Origin: Cyclobacterium marinum DSM 745
Lineage (GTDB): Bacteria > Bacteroidota > Bacteroidia > Cytophagales > Cyclobacteriaceae
DNA: 64,000 nt
NCBI RefSeq assembly: GCF_000222485.1
Contig: NC_015914.1
Location: forward strand, 3,048,501-3,112,500
Direction of reading: 5' to 3'
A model generated the notes under the pieces. That model had not been told where the DNA came from, did not search any database, and was given only the letters and a program-made list of their open reading frames with translations. Below, one piece after another: positions 46,014 through 55,900 of this stretch. How positions within the stretch are numbered: position 1 is the stretch's first letter; every line of letters starts with the position of its first letter. The translations under genes were made by a program, and so were the position numbers.

Positions 46014-47312
46014 TTATTCGTCATAAATAATGGTGTAACCTCTAATGCCATGCTCGTGGCTATCAAGTCCGGATATTTCGTGTTCTTCAGACACTCTTAC
46101 ACCAATGGTTTTCTTCAATACGAAGAAGATGGCAAGGGCAGAGAAGAAAGCGACTACACCACAAATGGCAATACCTGCTAATTGTGTCAATACAGAATGT
46201 TCAGGGTTGGTAGAAAAGATGCCAACAGCTAACGTTCCCCATACACCGCAGGTAAGGTGTACAGATACAGCACCTACTACATCATCAAGTTTCAGTTTAT
46301 CCAATAGGATGGCAGACAATACAACCAATATACCGGCGATAAATCCTACTAATAGGGCAAATATTGGATTGATAACATCTGCTCCGGCAGTGATACCAAC
46401 CAAGCCAGCAAGGATTCCATTCAGAACCATACCAAGGTCAAGTCGCTTAAAGGCAATATAAGCTGCAAAAAAGCCGCCTAGTCCACCGGCGCAAGCAGCA
46501 AGGGATGTGGTAACAAGTACAAATGACACTAATCCAGGGTCTGCAGAAAGAACAGAACCTCCGTTAAAACCAAACCATCCTAACCAAAGTAAGAATACAC
46601 CAATTACTGCCAAAGGAACACTAGACCCTGGTTTTTCGATGGTTTTACCATTTACATATTTACCGATACGAGGTCCTACCATGATCACACCAGCCAAAGC
46701 TCCCCAGCCACCTACTGAGTGAACCAATGTGGAGCCTGCAAAATCATAGAAACCCATGGCATCCAAGGCGCCTCCGCCCCATTTCCAGCTTCCTATGATT
46801 GGGTAAACGATTCCAACAAAGATAACTGTGAAGAATAGGTAAGCCCAAAGCTTAACTCTCTCAGCAATAGCTCCTGATACAATTGTTGCTGCAGTTGCTG
46901 CAAACATTGCCTGGAAAAGGAAATCTGTCCAGTAAGTATAGCCGGCATCAGCGTACTCAGCGCTTACGTCAACACTTCCAGGGCTAAACCAGAACATGCT
47001 CCATCCGGCGCCGTCAAATCCAAACCATCCTGGTACGTCAAATCCAGGGTACATAAGAAAAAATCCAAGTAAGCCATAAGACAAAATGCCTATTATAGGA
47101 GTTACGGTGTTTTTAAAAAGGATATTCACCGTGTTTTTGGCTTGACCAAAGCCAGCTTCTACACCAGCAAAGCCAAGGTGCATAATAAATACAAGTGCCG
47201 TGGCTAGCATCATCCATACATTATTTGTTGTAAGGAGATTCTGAGTGATTGCATCGGCATAGTCAATTCCACTAGAATCAACTTGTAATAAAGGAGGTAA
47301 AATGTTTTTCAT
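46014..47312 (-). CDS. amt: Ammonium transporter
   Basis: 432 residues, 11 predicted membrane helices. Conserved Amt/Mep/Rh features: NVWMMLATALVFIMHLGFAG (TM1), AGFGQAKNTVNILFKN, the pore His pair in DFAGSTLVHSVGGWGAL and VGAVSVHLTCGVWGTLAVGIF, and GWFGFNGGSVL. There is no cleavable signal sequence. The cytosolic tail (VSEEHEISGLDSHEHGIRGYTIIYDE) fits the family. No glnK/PII gene is adjacent, which is unusual outside Bacteroidota. The -7 box at 47371 precedes it; the porin follows. Confidence 0.96.
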   Translation of the reverse strand: MKNILPPLLQVDSSGIDYADAITQNLLTTNNVWMMLATALVFIMHLGFAGVEAGFGQAKNTVNILFKNTVTPIIGILSYGLLGFFLMYPGFDVPGWFGFDGAGWSMFWFSPGSVDVSAEYADAGYTYWTDFLFQAMFAATAATIVSGAIAERVKLWAYLFFTVIFVGIVYPIIGSWKWGGGALDAMGFYDFAGSTLVHSVGGWGALAGVIMVGPRIGKYVNGKTIEKPGSSVPLAVIGVFLLWLGWFGFNGGSVLSADPGLVSFVLVTTSLAACAGGLGGFFAAYIAFKRLDLGMVLNGILAGLVGITAGADVINPIFALLVGFIAGILVVLSAILLDKLKLDDVVGAVSVHLTCGVWGTLAVGIFSTNPEHSVLTQLAGIAICGVVAFFSALAIFFVLKKTIGVRVSEEHEISGLDSHEHGIRGYTIIYDE

Positions 47313-47370
47313 AAGAAACCTAGAATTAAAGGGTTACAGGTTAAACTTTCACTTATAATTTTATTTGAAA

Positions 47371-47378
47371 CAAATTTA
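47371..47378 (-). promoter_or_regulatory. -7 promoter element of amt
   Basis: The minus strand reads TAAATTTG (exact TAnnTTTG) 58 bases upstream of the start, with a GTTG about 21 bases further up. It lies in the 497-base gap 47313-47809, which otherwise holds only the hemB terminator and AT-rich sequence. Confidence 0.5.
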
Positions 47379-47609
47379 GGCAATTAATAGTCAAAAAAAC
47401 AACTAAAAAATCGAAGATAAGTGTAGAAATTACAAAAATCAGGTCTAAATAACACCTAAAAACAGGATTATAGCATTTAAAAATGTATAAAAGGGTTAAA
47501 AATACACCCTTTACATCTTATTTATATTAGTTTGCTATTTCAGGAATGAGTGAATTTATATTCGGTAAAATGAAATAATATTGAGGGTAAAATTCAAATG
47601 AAATAAAAA

Positions 47610-47642
47610 AAGCCATCACTTATTTTAAATAAGAGATGGCTT
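47610..47642 (-). terminator. Intrinsic terminator for hemB (minus strand)
   Basis: 16-base arms (47610-47625 with 47627-47642, one mismatch) followed on the minus strand by seven T. It lies about 170 bases beyond the hemB stop codon, giving a long 3' untranslated region. Confidence 0.75.
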
Positions 47643-47809
47643 GACCATTTTTTAATGAAAGAAGATTAATTGTATTATTTCAATAATAAATTTATTTTCA
47701 TTTTTTTTATAAAAATCATATAAAAATTAACTGTTAATTATCAAATGCAATTAATATTGACCTGTTTTATAATAAAAACAGAAGGATGTTAATGATTTTA
47801 TAGTGGAAA

Positions 47810-48778
47810 TTACTTTTTCAAAAGGGCGAATTCTTTAGCGAAATAGGTAAGTATTATTTTAGCTCCTGCTCTTTTTATGCTTAGTAATGACTCCCGCATG
47901 GCTCTTTCTCCGTCTAGCCAACCATTCGCTGCAGATGCTTTGATCATCGCATATTCTCCGCTCACATTGTAAGCAGCTATTGGTAAGGGGTAATTGTCAT
48001 GAAGAAGTTTGATAATATCCAAGTATGCCAATGCTGGCTTAACCATTAAGAAATCTGCCCCTTCTTCAAAGTCTAACTGCCCCTCAATTAATGCTTCTTG
48101 GCTATTGGCCGGATCCATTTGGTAGGTTTTTTTATCACCGGCTTTCGGAGCAGAGTCTAGTGCATCACGAAATGGATTGTAAAAAGCACTGGCATATTTT
48201 GCTGTATAAGACATTAATGAAACATCTTGAAAGCCATTTTTGTCAAGCAACCTTCTTAAATAACCGATTCGTCCATCCATCATGTCTGAGGGGCCTATGA
48301 TATCAGCCCCTACTCTGGCTTGTGCCAGAGTCATTTTTCCTAAAATTTCAAGGGTTTCGTCATTTAAGATTTTCCCATCATCAACCAGTCCGTCGTGCCC
48401 ATCTATACTGTAAGGGTCCATGGCTACGTCCGTCATTATACATGCCTCAGGAAATGTTTGCTTGATAGTGAAGAGAGCCTTGAGGTAAAAAGTATCTTCA
48501 TTATGGCTTTCAGTTGCCCAGCGATCCTTTTTGTCTTCGGGGTATGCAGGGAAAATATCGAAAGTAGTAATACCTAATTTCAAGCAACTTTCAATTTCAA
48601 TTAGCATTTGATCCAAGGAATACCTGAAAATACCCGGCATGGATTTTACTGGTACTTTTTGGTTGATTCCTTCAATTAAAAATAGTGGGAGAATAAAATC
48701 TTTGACAGATAGTCTAGTTTCTTCCACCAAGGCACGTATAGCAGGGGATTTTCTATTTCTTCTTGGCCTTCTTAACAT
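47810..48778 (-). CDS. hemB: Porphobilinogen synthase (delta-aminolevulinic acid dehydratase), metal-site Asp type
   Basis: Condenses two aminolevulinate molecules to porphobilinogen for heme. 322 residues, octameric TIM barrel. Schiff-base lysines lie in MSYTAKYASAFYNPFRDAL and FLMVKPALAYLDI. The metal loop reads TDVAMDPYSIDGHDGLV: the three Cys of zinc enzymes are replaced by Ala/Asp, so it belongs to the zinc-independent, Mg-stimulated class. The N terminus RRPRRNRKSPAIR is standard. The gene is monocistronic by spacing, with HAD and rocD upstream on the same strand. Confidence 0.96.
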   Translation of the reverse strand: MLRRPRRNRKSPAIRALVEETRLSVKDFILPLFLIEGINQKVPVKSMPGIFRYSLDQMLIEIESCLKLGITTFDIFPAYPEDKKDRWATESHNEDTFYLKALFTIKQTFPEACIMTDVAMDPYSIDGHDGLVDDGKILNDETLEILGKMTLAQARVGADIIGPSDMMDGRIGYLRRLLDKNGFQDVSLMSYTAKYASAFYNPFRDALDSAPKAGDKKTYQMDPANSQEALIEGQLDFEEGADFLMVKPALAYLDIIKLLHDNYPLPIAAYNVSGEYAMIKASAANGWLDGERAMRESLLSIKRAGAKIILTYFAKEFALLKK

Positions 48779-48844
48779 GGCTTAATAAATTTTAGGGGTG
48801 CTGTTTTGATAATGTTAATTATGTATTATGTCGCAAAGCGTTTC

Positions 48845-49501
48845 TCAACTCATAAGTTCTCGAACAGTTTCAAGGTTGATTTCAGTGTAATCGTTGATGT
48901 ACAACTGGCATGGTGGCAATTCTTCCTGCTTGTGCGAAGAAAGCACACCTACTACTTTCATTCCTGCATTGATTGCGGCGGTGACTCCTGAAAAAGAGTC
49001 CTCAAAAACCAAACAGTTTTCGGGATTTACATCTAGTAATTTTGCTGAGGTTAGGTAAACCTCAGGATCAGGTTTGTGGTTTTTAACATTTTCACTTGCC
49101 AAAATAGATTCCATTTTGGGTGCAAATTTAAGTGCTCCCATAATAAGGTCTAAATTCGCTCTAGGTGCAGAAGTGGCAACACCTGTTCTGAACCCATCAT
49201 TTTTTAATGTTTCCAAAAAGGGGAGAAATTCCGGAAGGGTAATGATTTTGTCGGCATAAATTTCCCTAAAAAGCCCCTCTTTTTCGTTTTCCAGACTAAT
49301 AAACTCCTCCCCAACTATTTCTCTTCCCAAGAAATGCTTAAAAATGTACTTGTTGCTTTTGCCGTACATGTGATTTTCGAATTCTTCTTCGGTAGGATTG
49401 AGCCCTCTTTTTCCAAAAAACACCTTAAAAGCTTCAGAGTGAAATGGGTTGGTGTGGCATATTACTCCATCCATATCAAAGATTACTGCTTGATTTTTCA
49501 T
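48845..49501 (-). CDS. HAD-family phosphatase (beta-phosphoglucomutase/Gph-like)
   Basis: 218 residues. HAD motif I is VIFDMDGVICHTN (DxDG), motif II is GVATSAPRANL, motif III Lys in NHKPDPEVYLTSAKLL, and motif IV is CLVFEDSFSGVTAAINAGM. The cap domain between motifs I and II is helical (class C1). Substrate cannot be read; sugar phosphates or glycolate phosphate are likely. It starts 2 bases downstream of the rocD stop, hence the same operon. Confidence 0.9.
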   Translation of the reverse strand: MKNQAVIFDMDGVICHTNPFHSEAFKVFFGKRGLNPTEEEFENHMYGKSNKYIFKHFLGREIVGEEFISLENEKEGLFREIYADKIITLPEFLPFLETLKNDGFRTGVATSAPRANLDLIMGALKFAPKMESILASENVKNHKPDPEVYLTSAKLLDVNPENCLVFEDSFSGVTAAINAGMKVVGVLSSHKQEELPPCQLYINDYTEINLETVRELMS

Positions 49502-49503
49502 TT

Positions 49504-50787
49504 TTAATTGGCAGGTTTTTCAAAATTTAAGATAGTATGTTCTATGATGTCACAGCAATCATGTAATTCTTCTTCAGTCATTACAAGTGGAGGGGCAAAT
49601 CGAATAATATTTCCATGTGTAGGTTTTGCGAGCAAGCCATTTTCTTTAAGCCCTACGCAAATATCCCAGGCAGTAGTGCTTTCCGGTTTGTCATTAATGA
49701 CAATTGCATTCAATAATCCCCGTCCTCTTACCAAACTTACTAGGTCTGTTTTTTTGATTAGGTTTTCCATCCTTTCTCTGAAAAGCGTACCTAATCGCCT
49801 GGCATTTTGAGCTAACTTTTCATCTTTTACTACTTCCAGCGCAGCAATAGCTACTCTAGCCCCCAAAGGATTGCCTCCGAAGGTAGAGCCATGCTGTCCG
49901 GGGTGAATAACCTCCATAATAGGGTTGTTGGCAAGGACGGCTGAAACAGGGAAAAAGCCTCCTGAAAGCGCTTTGCCTAAAATAAGTATATCGGGAGCTA
50001 CATAACTTTCCTGCTTTTCACAATGCCCCGTGCAAGTACAGTCACCACATACAGCTAATAAAGAGCCGGTTCTTGCAATGCCGGTTTGTATTTCATCTGC
50101 CATTAAGAGAACATTGTGAGTTTCACACAGTTTTTTGGCCTCTTTTATATAGTCCTTGTCCGGAGTAATTACTCCGGCTTCTCCTTGAATGGGTTCTATC
50201 AAAAAACCAACGACATCAGGATTATTGACCAAGGCAGCATTAAGGGCAGTGAGGTCATTGTAAGGGATTTGAATAAAACCCGGGGTGTAGGGGCCGAAAT
50301 TATTGCGAGCATCATCATCTGTAGAAAATGAGACGATGGTTGTGGTTCTTCCATGGAAGTTTTCACTTGCCACGATGATCTTTGCCTGATGAGGAGCAAC
50401 TTCTTTTTTGTCATAGCCCCATTTCCTGGCAATCTTAATCGCTGTTTCCACTGCTTCAGCTCCGGTATTCATTGGGAGGACCTTATCGAAACCAAAATAG
50501 GAAGTAATGTATTCTTCATAAGGGCCTAAAATATCGTTAAAAAAAGCCCTGGAGGTAAGGGTTAGGTTGTTGGCTTGCTCAATCAGTGCATCCTTTATTT
50601 TAGGATGACAATGCCCCTGGTTAACGGCTGAGTAGGCGGAGAGGAAGTCATAATAACGTTTACCTTCTACATCCCAGAGGTAAACCCCTTCCCCTTTGCT
50701 TAAAACTACCGGTAATGGGTGATAGTTGTGTGCTCCAAATTTATTTTCTAATTGAATCGCTTCTTGACTTGTTTTGATATCCTTCAT
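49504..50787 (-). CDS. rocD: Ornithine--oxo-acid transaminase
   Basis: 427 residues from the ATG at 50787 (an open frame continues upstream to 50889 but crosses the predicted promoter). It moves the delta-amino group of ornithine to 2-oxoglutarate. Class III aminotransferase features: [62 protein letters not shown] and the PLP lysine in [13 protein letters not shown] (Lys 272). An inserted Cys-rich loop, [10 protein letters not shown] (Cys 247, 250, 252, 256), lies just before it and might bind a metal. Confidence 0.92.
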   Translation of the reverse strand: MKDIKTSQEAIQLENKFGAHNYHPLPVVLSKGEGVYLWDVEGKRYYDFLSAYSAVNQGHCHPKIKDALIEQANNLTLTSRAFFNDILGPYEEYITSYFGFDKVLPMNTGAEAVETAIKIARKWGYDKKEVAPHQAKIIVASENFHGRTTTIVSFSTDDDARNNFGPYTPGFIQIPYNDLTALNAALVNNPDVVGFLIEPIQGEAGVITPDKDYIKEAKKLCETHNVLLMADEIQTGIARTGSLLAVCGDCTCTGHCEKQESYVAPDILILGKALSGGFFPVSAVLANNPIMEVIHPGQHGSTFGGNPLGARVAIAALEVVKDEKLAQNARRLGTLFRERMENLIKKTDLVSLVRGRGLLNAIVINDKPESTTAWDICVGLKENGLLAKPTHGNIIRFAPPLVMTEEELHDCCDIIEHTILNFEKPAN

Positions 50788-50847
50788 TCTGGATCTCTTT
50801 TTTAGGCGTTTTAAATAGGTGTTGGCTGCGTATTTGTCGCATTTTGA

Positions 50848-50855
50848 CAAATATA
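50848..50855 (-). promoter_or_regulatory. -7 promoter element of rocD-HAD
   Basis: The minus strand reads TATATTTG (exact TAnnTTTG), 61 bases upstream of the chosen ATG. The -33 region is weak. It supports the shorter rocD start. Confidence 0.5.
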
Positions 50856-50933
50856 ACAAAAGGGTTTTGGAATCATGAATCAAAACCAAAAACTTGGAGT
50901 GCAGGGATTTATTAAATAATTATGGGGTACACT

Positions 50934-50964
50934 TTTGTTATTTAATGAAATCTTCCGATATTTG
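50934..50964 (+). promoter_or_regulatory. Promoter of the rpmB-rpmG-DUF4295 operon
   Basis: TTTG at 50934-50937, a 19-base spacer, then GATATTTG at 50957-50964 (7 of 8 consensus bases). The ATG of rpmB follows 45 bases later. Confidence 0.6.
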
Positions 50965-51008
50965 CAAACCCAATTGAAAAAAGTCAATCATTACTGGATA
51001 CATATATC

Positions 51009-51251
51009 ATGGCAAAAATTTGTGACATTACTGGAAAAAGGCCTCAGGTAGGAAATAACGTATCACACGCCAATAATAAAACGAAGCGTAGATTTTACCC
51101 TAACCTGCATAAGAAGAGCTTTTATATCCCTGAAGAAGACGCATGGATCACTTTAAAAGTGTCGTCCTCCGCTTTGAGAACGATAAATAAAAAAGGAATC
51201 AGCGCTGTGTTAAAAGAAGCGCAGAAAAAAGGAGAGATTATTATTAAATAA
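51009..51251 (+). CDS. rpmB: 50S ribosomal protein bL28
   Basis: 80 residues. The opening MAKICDITGKRPQVGNNVSHANNKTKRRFYPNL and the later KVSSSALRTINKKGISAVL are diagnostic for bL28. It lacks the Cys pairs of zinc-binding forms (only one Cys). It is the first gene of the rpmB-rpmG-DUF4295 cluster found throughout Bacteroidota. Confidence 0.97.
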   Translation: MAKICDITGKRPQVGNNVSHANNKTKRRFYPNLHKKSFYIPEEDAWITLKVSSSALRTINKKGISAVLKEAQKKGEIIIK

Positions 51252-51285
51252 GACTTGCCTCACACCAATATTAAATTAACAGGAA

Positions 51286-51468
51286 ATGGCTAAGAAAGGT
51301 AATAGAGTTCAGGTGATTTTAGAGTGCACTGAACATAAAACAAGTGGAATGCCCGGGACTTCTCGGTACATCACCACCAAGAACAGGAAAAACACCACAG
51401 AGAGGTTGGAACTTAAAAAATTCAACCCTATCTTGAAGAAAGTGACCGTTCATAAGGAAATAAAATAA
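51286..51468 (+). CDS. rpmG: 50S ribosomal protein bL33
   Basis: 60 residues: [18 protein letters not shown], then [20 protein letters not shown], standard bL33. Only one Cys (ILECTEH) remains, so it is the zinc-free form. 34 bases after rpmB. Confidence 0.97.
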   Translation: MAKKGNRVQVILECTEHKTSGMPGTSRYITTKNRKNTTERLELKKFNPILKKVTVHKEIK

Positions 51469-51499
51469 TCACACACCCCAAGGGTAAAACGATAATATT

Positions 51500-51652
51500 A
51501 TGGCTAAGAAAGTAGTAGCAACACTGAAAAAAGAAGGTGGCGTCACTTATGCCAAAGTGATAAAGGCCGTTAGATCTGAGAAAACCGGAGCTTATACCTT
51601 CAAGGAAGAAATGGTGCCAAGCCAGATGGTTAAGGAAGTGCTTAAAAAATAA
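51500..51652 (+). CDS. DUF4295 small basic protein, putative ribosome-associated
   Basis: 50 residues, very basic: it starts MAKKVVATLKKEGGVTYAKV and ends VPSQMVKEVLKK. It sits 31 bases after rpmG and before ftsY, an order conserved across Bacteroidota, so a ribosome-linked role is inferred from composition and neighbourhood. The chain includes EKTGAYTFKEEMV, typical for DUF4295. No biochemical function is visible in the sequence. Confidence 0.88.
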   Translation: MAKKVVATLKKEGGVTYAKVIKAVRSEKTGAYTFKEEMVPSQMVKEVLKK

Positions 51653-51680
51653 GGCTTCAAGGCTTACTAAGATTTTTACT

Positions 51681-51712
51681 ATCCCTTTCGATTCCAATCG
51701 AAAGGGATTTTT
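51681..51712 (+). terminator. Intrinsic terminator after the ribosomal protein operon
   Basis: An 11-bp (up to 13-bp) perfect stem from 51681 to 51708 followed by TTTTT. It separates the ribosomal genes from ftsY. Confidence 0.85.
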
Positions 51713-51715
51713 GCG

Positions 51716-51723
51716 TATATTCG
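51716..51723 (+). promoter_or_regulatory. Putative -7 promoter element of ftsY
   Basis: TATATTCG matches 7 of 8 bases of TAnnTTTG and lies 18 bases before the ATG, right after the terminator. Confidence 0.4.
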
Positions 51724-51741
51724 GCTCAGATATAAAAAATT

Positions 51742-52698
51742 ATGGGAATATTTGATTTTTTTTCTAAAGAGAAAAAAGAAAGTTTAGACAAAGGACTGGA
51801 AAAATCCAGTGAAAACCTGTTTTCTAAGTTAGGAAAAGCCATCGTAGGTAAATCTAAGGTGGATGATGAAATCTTAGATGAGTTAGAAGAAATACTCATT
51901 ACATCGGATGTAGGAGTAGATACTACGATTAAGATTATCCAACGAATCGAAGAAAGGGTTGCCAAAGACAAATACATAAGTACCGCTGAGCTTGACGTTT
52001 TGCTGAGAGAGGAAATCGCAGGCCTTTTGGAAGAAAACAATACCTTTGATATTGGAAGCTTCGACTTACCTACTGATAAAAAGCCTTATGTTATTATGGT
52101 TGTTGGTGTCAATGGGGTAGGCAAAACCACCACGATTGGTAAACTGGCACATCAATTTAAGCTGGCTGGAAAATCAGTAGTATTGGGTGCTGCAGATACT
52201 TTTAGGGCTGCAGCAGTCGATCAGCTCATTCTCTGGGGAGAGCGTGTGGACGTCCCTGTGATTTCTCATGGGATGAATACAGACCCTGCATCTGTTGCCT
52301 TTGATACTGTAAAGAAAGCAGTGGACATGGATGCTGATGTGGTAATTGTAGATACTGCAGGAAGGCTACATACCAAGGTAAACCTAATGAATGAATTGAC
52401 CAAGATTAAAAGGGTGATGCAGAAATTTATCCCTGATGCTCCTCATGAAATCTTATTGGTCCTTGATGGGTCTACAGGTCAAAATGCTTTTATCCAAGCC
52501 AAAGAGTTCACCAGAGCCACTGAAATAAGTGCATTGGCCATTACCAAATTGGACGGTACAGCCAAGGGCGGTGTGGTGATAGGGATTTCAGATCAATTCA
52601 AAATCCCTGTAAAATACATAGGGGTTGGGGAAAAAATGACAGATTTACAGGTTTTTAATCGCAAGGAGTTTGTCGACTCGCTGTTTCGTAAAAAATAA
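51742..52698 (+). CDS. ftsY: Signal recognition particle receptor FtsY
   Basis: 318 residues; the SRP GTPase that docks ribosome-nascent chains at the membrane. A short N-terminal segment is followed by the N domain (about 20-95) and G domain. G1 is GVNGVGKTTTIGKLA, G2 DTFRAAAVDQL, G3 VIVDTAGRLH, G4 ITKLDGTAKGG; the C terminus PVKYIGVGEKMTDLQVFNRKEFVDSLF is standard. The acidic A domain of the E. coli protein is missing, as in most Bacteroidota. Confidence 0.97.
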   Translation: MGIFDFFSKEKKESLDKGLEKSSENLFSKLGKAIVGKSKVDDEILDELEEILITSDVGVDTTIKIIQRIEERVAKDKYISTAELDVLLREEIAGLLEENNTFDIGSFDLPTDKKPYVIMVVGVNGVGKTTTIGKLAHQFKLAGKSVVLGAADTFRAAAVDQLILWGERVDVPVISHGMNTDPASVAFDTVKKAVDMDADVVIVDTAGRLHTKVNLMNELTKIKRVMQKFIPDAPHEILLVLDGSTGQNAFIQAKEFTRATEISALAITKLDGTAKGGVVIGISDQFKIPVKYIGVGEKMTDLQVFNRKEFVDSLFRKK

Positions 52699-52875
52699 TT
52701 TTTAAGGAGAGTTATGGTTCTCCGATATGCGCTGTATGTTTGAACAAAGCTGTTTTGATTGAAAGCGGGAGTTAATATTGTTAGTGTTAAATTTAATTAT
52801 TTTCTTCGAATAGCCTTGCGTTAACTATAGTCTAAGTAATAGATTCTAGTGCAAATGCTTGGCGGAGGGAATGTG

Positions 52876-52883
52876 TAAATTTG
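52876..52883 (+). promoter_or_regulatory. -7 promoter element of the sulfatase/rhamnosidase gene
   Basis: TAAATTTG, an exact TAnnTTTG match, lies 74 bases before the ATG at 52958. It argues against starts upstream, such as 52859. Confidence 0.45.
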
Positions 52884-52957
52884 CCTTCAGGCAGGTAAGT
52901 GCAGTACGGTCAATTGATCGAATAATAGTACATTTATATTTCATTAATTTTAATCCC

Positions 52958-55900
52958 ATGAATTCCATTTCTACAAGGTTGGTGCTACTTCTGTTAGCCC
53001 TTAATGTTTTCAATTCATTTCGAAGTAATGCGCAAGACCAGCGTCCCAATATCATTTTTATCCTTACTGATGACCAAAGATATGATGCGCTTGGTTATGC
53101 AGGCAATGATTTGATCCATACTCCAGAGATGGACAAACTTGCAGAGGAGGGGAGTTACTTTAAAAATGCATTGGTGACCACCCCCATCTGTGCAGCCAGT
53201 AGGGCCACAATTTTTACAGGACTTTACGAGCGTAGCCATGCATATACTTTTCAAACCGGTCCAATAAAGTCAGCCTATATGGAGAAATCCTACCCTAAAT
53301 TGCTAAAAGAGGCAGGTTATAAGACCGGTTTTTTTGGGAAATTTGGCGTCAACTACAGCAACTTGGAAGGGCTTTTTGATTCTTTTGAATCTTACGATAG
53401 AAAAGGAAGTTTTCCGGATAGACGTGGTTACTTTTACAAAACCCTCGGAGCTGATACGGTACATTTAACTCGGTATACAGGACAACAAGCATTGGACTTT
53501 ATAGAAGAAGCAGACGCTGATCAGCCCTTTTGCCTTTCACTTTCTTTCAGTGCACCTCATGCACATGATAACGCGGAGAAACAATATTTTTGGCAGGATG
53601 AAACCGCTTCCTTGTTGGAAGGAGTGACCATTCCTGATGCCAAAATCTCTGACGATAAGTATTTTGAAGCACAACCGGAAATTGTAAAAAGTGGCTTTAA
53701 CCGACTTCGATGGACTTGGAGATACGATACACCTGAAAAATACCAACACAGTGTAAAAGGCTATTACCGGATGATTTCAGGAATTGACTTGGAAATCGCG
53801 AAGATCAGGAAGCAGCTGAAAGCCAAGGGTATGGATAAGAATACAGTCATTATCCTGATGGGAGACAATGGCTATTTCTTGGGTGAAAGACAAATGGCAG
53901 GTAAATGGTTATTGTATGACAATTCCATTAGAGTTCCCTTGATTGTAATGGATCCTAGACAAAAGAAACAAGTTGATTCTGAAGAGATGGCTGCAAATGT
54001 CGATGTTCCCTCTACCATTTTGGATTTGGCAGGTGTAGAAATTCCATCGGAATACCAAGGGAAAAGTTTGCTTCCTGTGACCAAAGGAGCGCCATTAAAT
54101 AGAGATACAGTATTGGTAGAACACTTATGGGATTTTGAGAACATTCCTCCAAGTGAAGGATTGAGAACCAAAGGATGGAAGTATTTTCGCTATATCAATG
54201 ATCAGTCTATTGCGGAGTTGTATGACCTGACTAATGACCCAATGGAGATTAATAATTTAGCAAAGGATCCCAAGTATGCTTCTAAGGTTGCTGCATTTGA
54301 TAAAAAATTGGATGCCATGGGTTCTAGAATGTCCAATAACAGTACCGCAGCACCTATTAACCACCACGTGGAGATGATTAGGCGATCCTCTGAAAAGAAA
54401 ATTATTGATAAAAGTCCGGAATTTGGTTGGCAAGTCCCGGAAGGAATCAATTTTCAATCGGCCTTCCAATTATTGGTTAGTAGCACTGCTGAAAAGAGCA
54501 AAAAGAATATTGGAGATGTGTGGAATAGCGGGAAAGTGATGGATGGAAATGTGGCCAATATACAATACAAGGGGCCTACGTTAACTGAAGGTAAAACCTA
54601 TTATTGGAAGGTCAGAATTTGGGATGAAGACAATAGAACCGGTCGATATTCAGAAAGTCAAAGCTTTACTATTGGCACAGCAGAACAATATATAACCACA
54701 GGTAATATTTTTGAAGTAGAAGAGATTTCTCCTGTATCTATAAAGGAAGTTGCTAAACAAACCTGGCTAGTGGATTTTGGTAAAGCAGCCTTTGCTAATA
54801 TGTCCTTTGAATATAAAGCAACAAAGGATGGGACAATTACTGTAAGGATAGGTGAGCAATTAAAAGAAGGTAGGCTTAATGCTGATCCCCAAGGTAATAT
54901 TCGTTTTCAAGAAGTAGCCGTTCAGGTTAGTCCGGGTAAATTAAATTATACATTAGATTTGCCTAAAGATAAACGTAATACGGGCCCTGCGGCTGTGGCA
55001 CTTCCTGATAGTTTCCCGGTACTGCTTCCTTTTAGGTACGCTGAAATTATGGCAGAAAAAAAGCCTGAAAAACTAACTCAACAGGCTTATTTCAGCTTTT
55101 TCGATGTGGATGAAAGTAGATTTACAAGTTCTGATACCATATTGAATCAGGTTTGGGAGCTTTGTAAATATTCAATGAAAGCTACTTCCTTTGCCGGAAT
55201 ATATGTGGATGGTGACAGAGAAAGGATCCCCTATGAGGCAGATGCCTACATCAACCAACTGAGCCACTATGCGGTCGATTGGGAATACCCGATTGCAAGA
55301 AAGACCATCGAGTATTTTATGGAAAATCCTACTTGGCCCACCGAGTGGCAATTGCATGTGGCCTTGATGTTTTATGAGGACTATATGTATACCGGTAATC
55401 TAGAACTTGTAGAAAAATATTATGATGAACTAAAGCACAAAACGCTAATGGAGTTGGCGCGTGAAGATGGTTTGATAAGTTCTGAAAAGGCTAGTCCCGA
55501 GTTCATGAAAAAATTGGGATTCAAGGACCCTAAAGTTAAATTAAAGGACATTGTCGACTGGCCACCGGCCCAAAAAGATACCGGTTGGAAACTGGCCACT
55601 CCGGAAGGAGAGCGAGATGGATTTGTGTTTACCCCTATTAACACGGTGATCAATGCCTTGTACTTTCGCAATTTGGAAATTATGGGTGAATTTGCCCGCC
55701 TTTTGAATAGGAATGATGAAGCCAGAGAGTATGAATTGATGGCCATTAAAGTGAAAAAGGCTGTCAATGAAAAATTGATGGATCTTGAGAAAGGTGTATA
55801 TCTTGATGGTGAAGGGGCAGGACATTCCTCTCTTCATGCCAATATGATGCCTTTGGCTTTTAATATGGTGCCGGAAGAAAAGGTAGCTTCCGTAGTCAAT

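Noticed and set aside
46045..46461. Plus-strand open frame of 138 codons opposite amt
   Set aside because: It is antisense to strongly conserved amt coding sequence, has low-complexity Pro/Ser/Ala composition, and no promoter or family resemblance.
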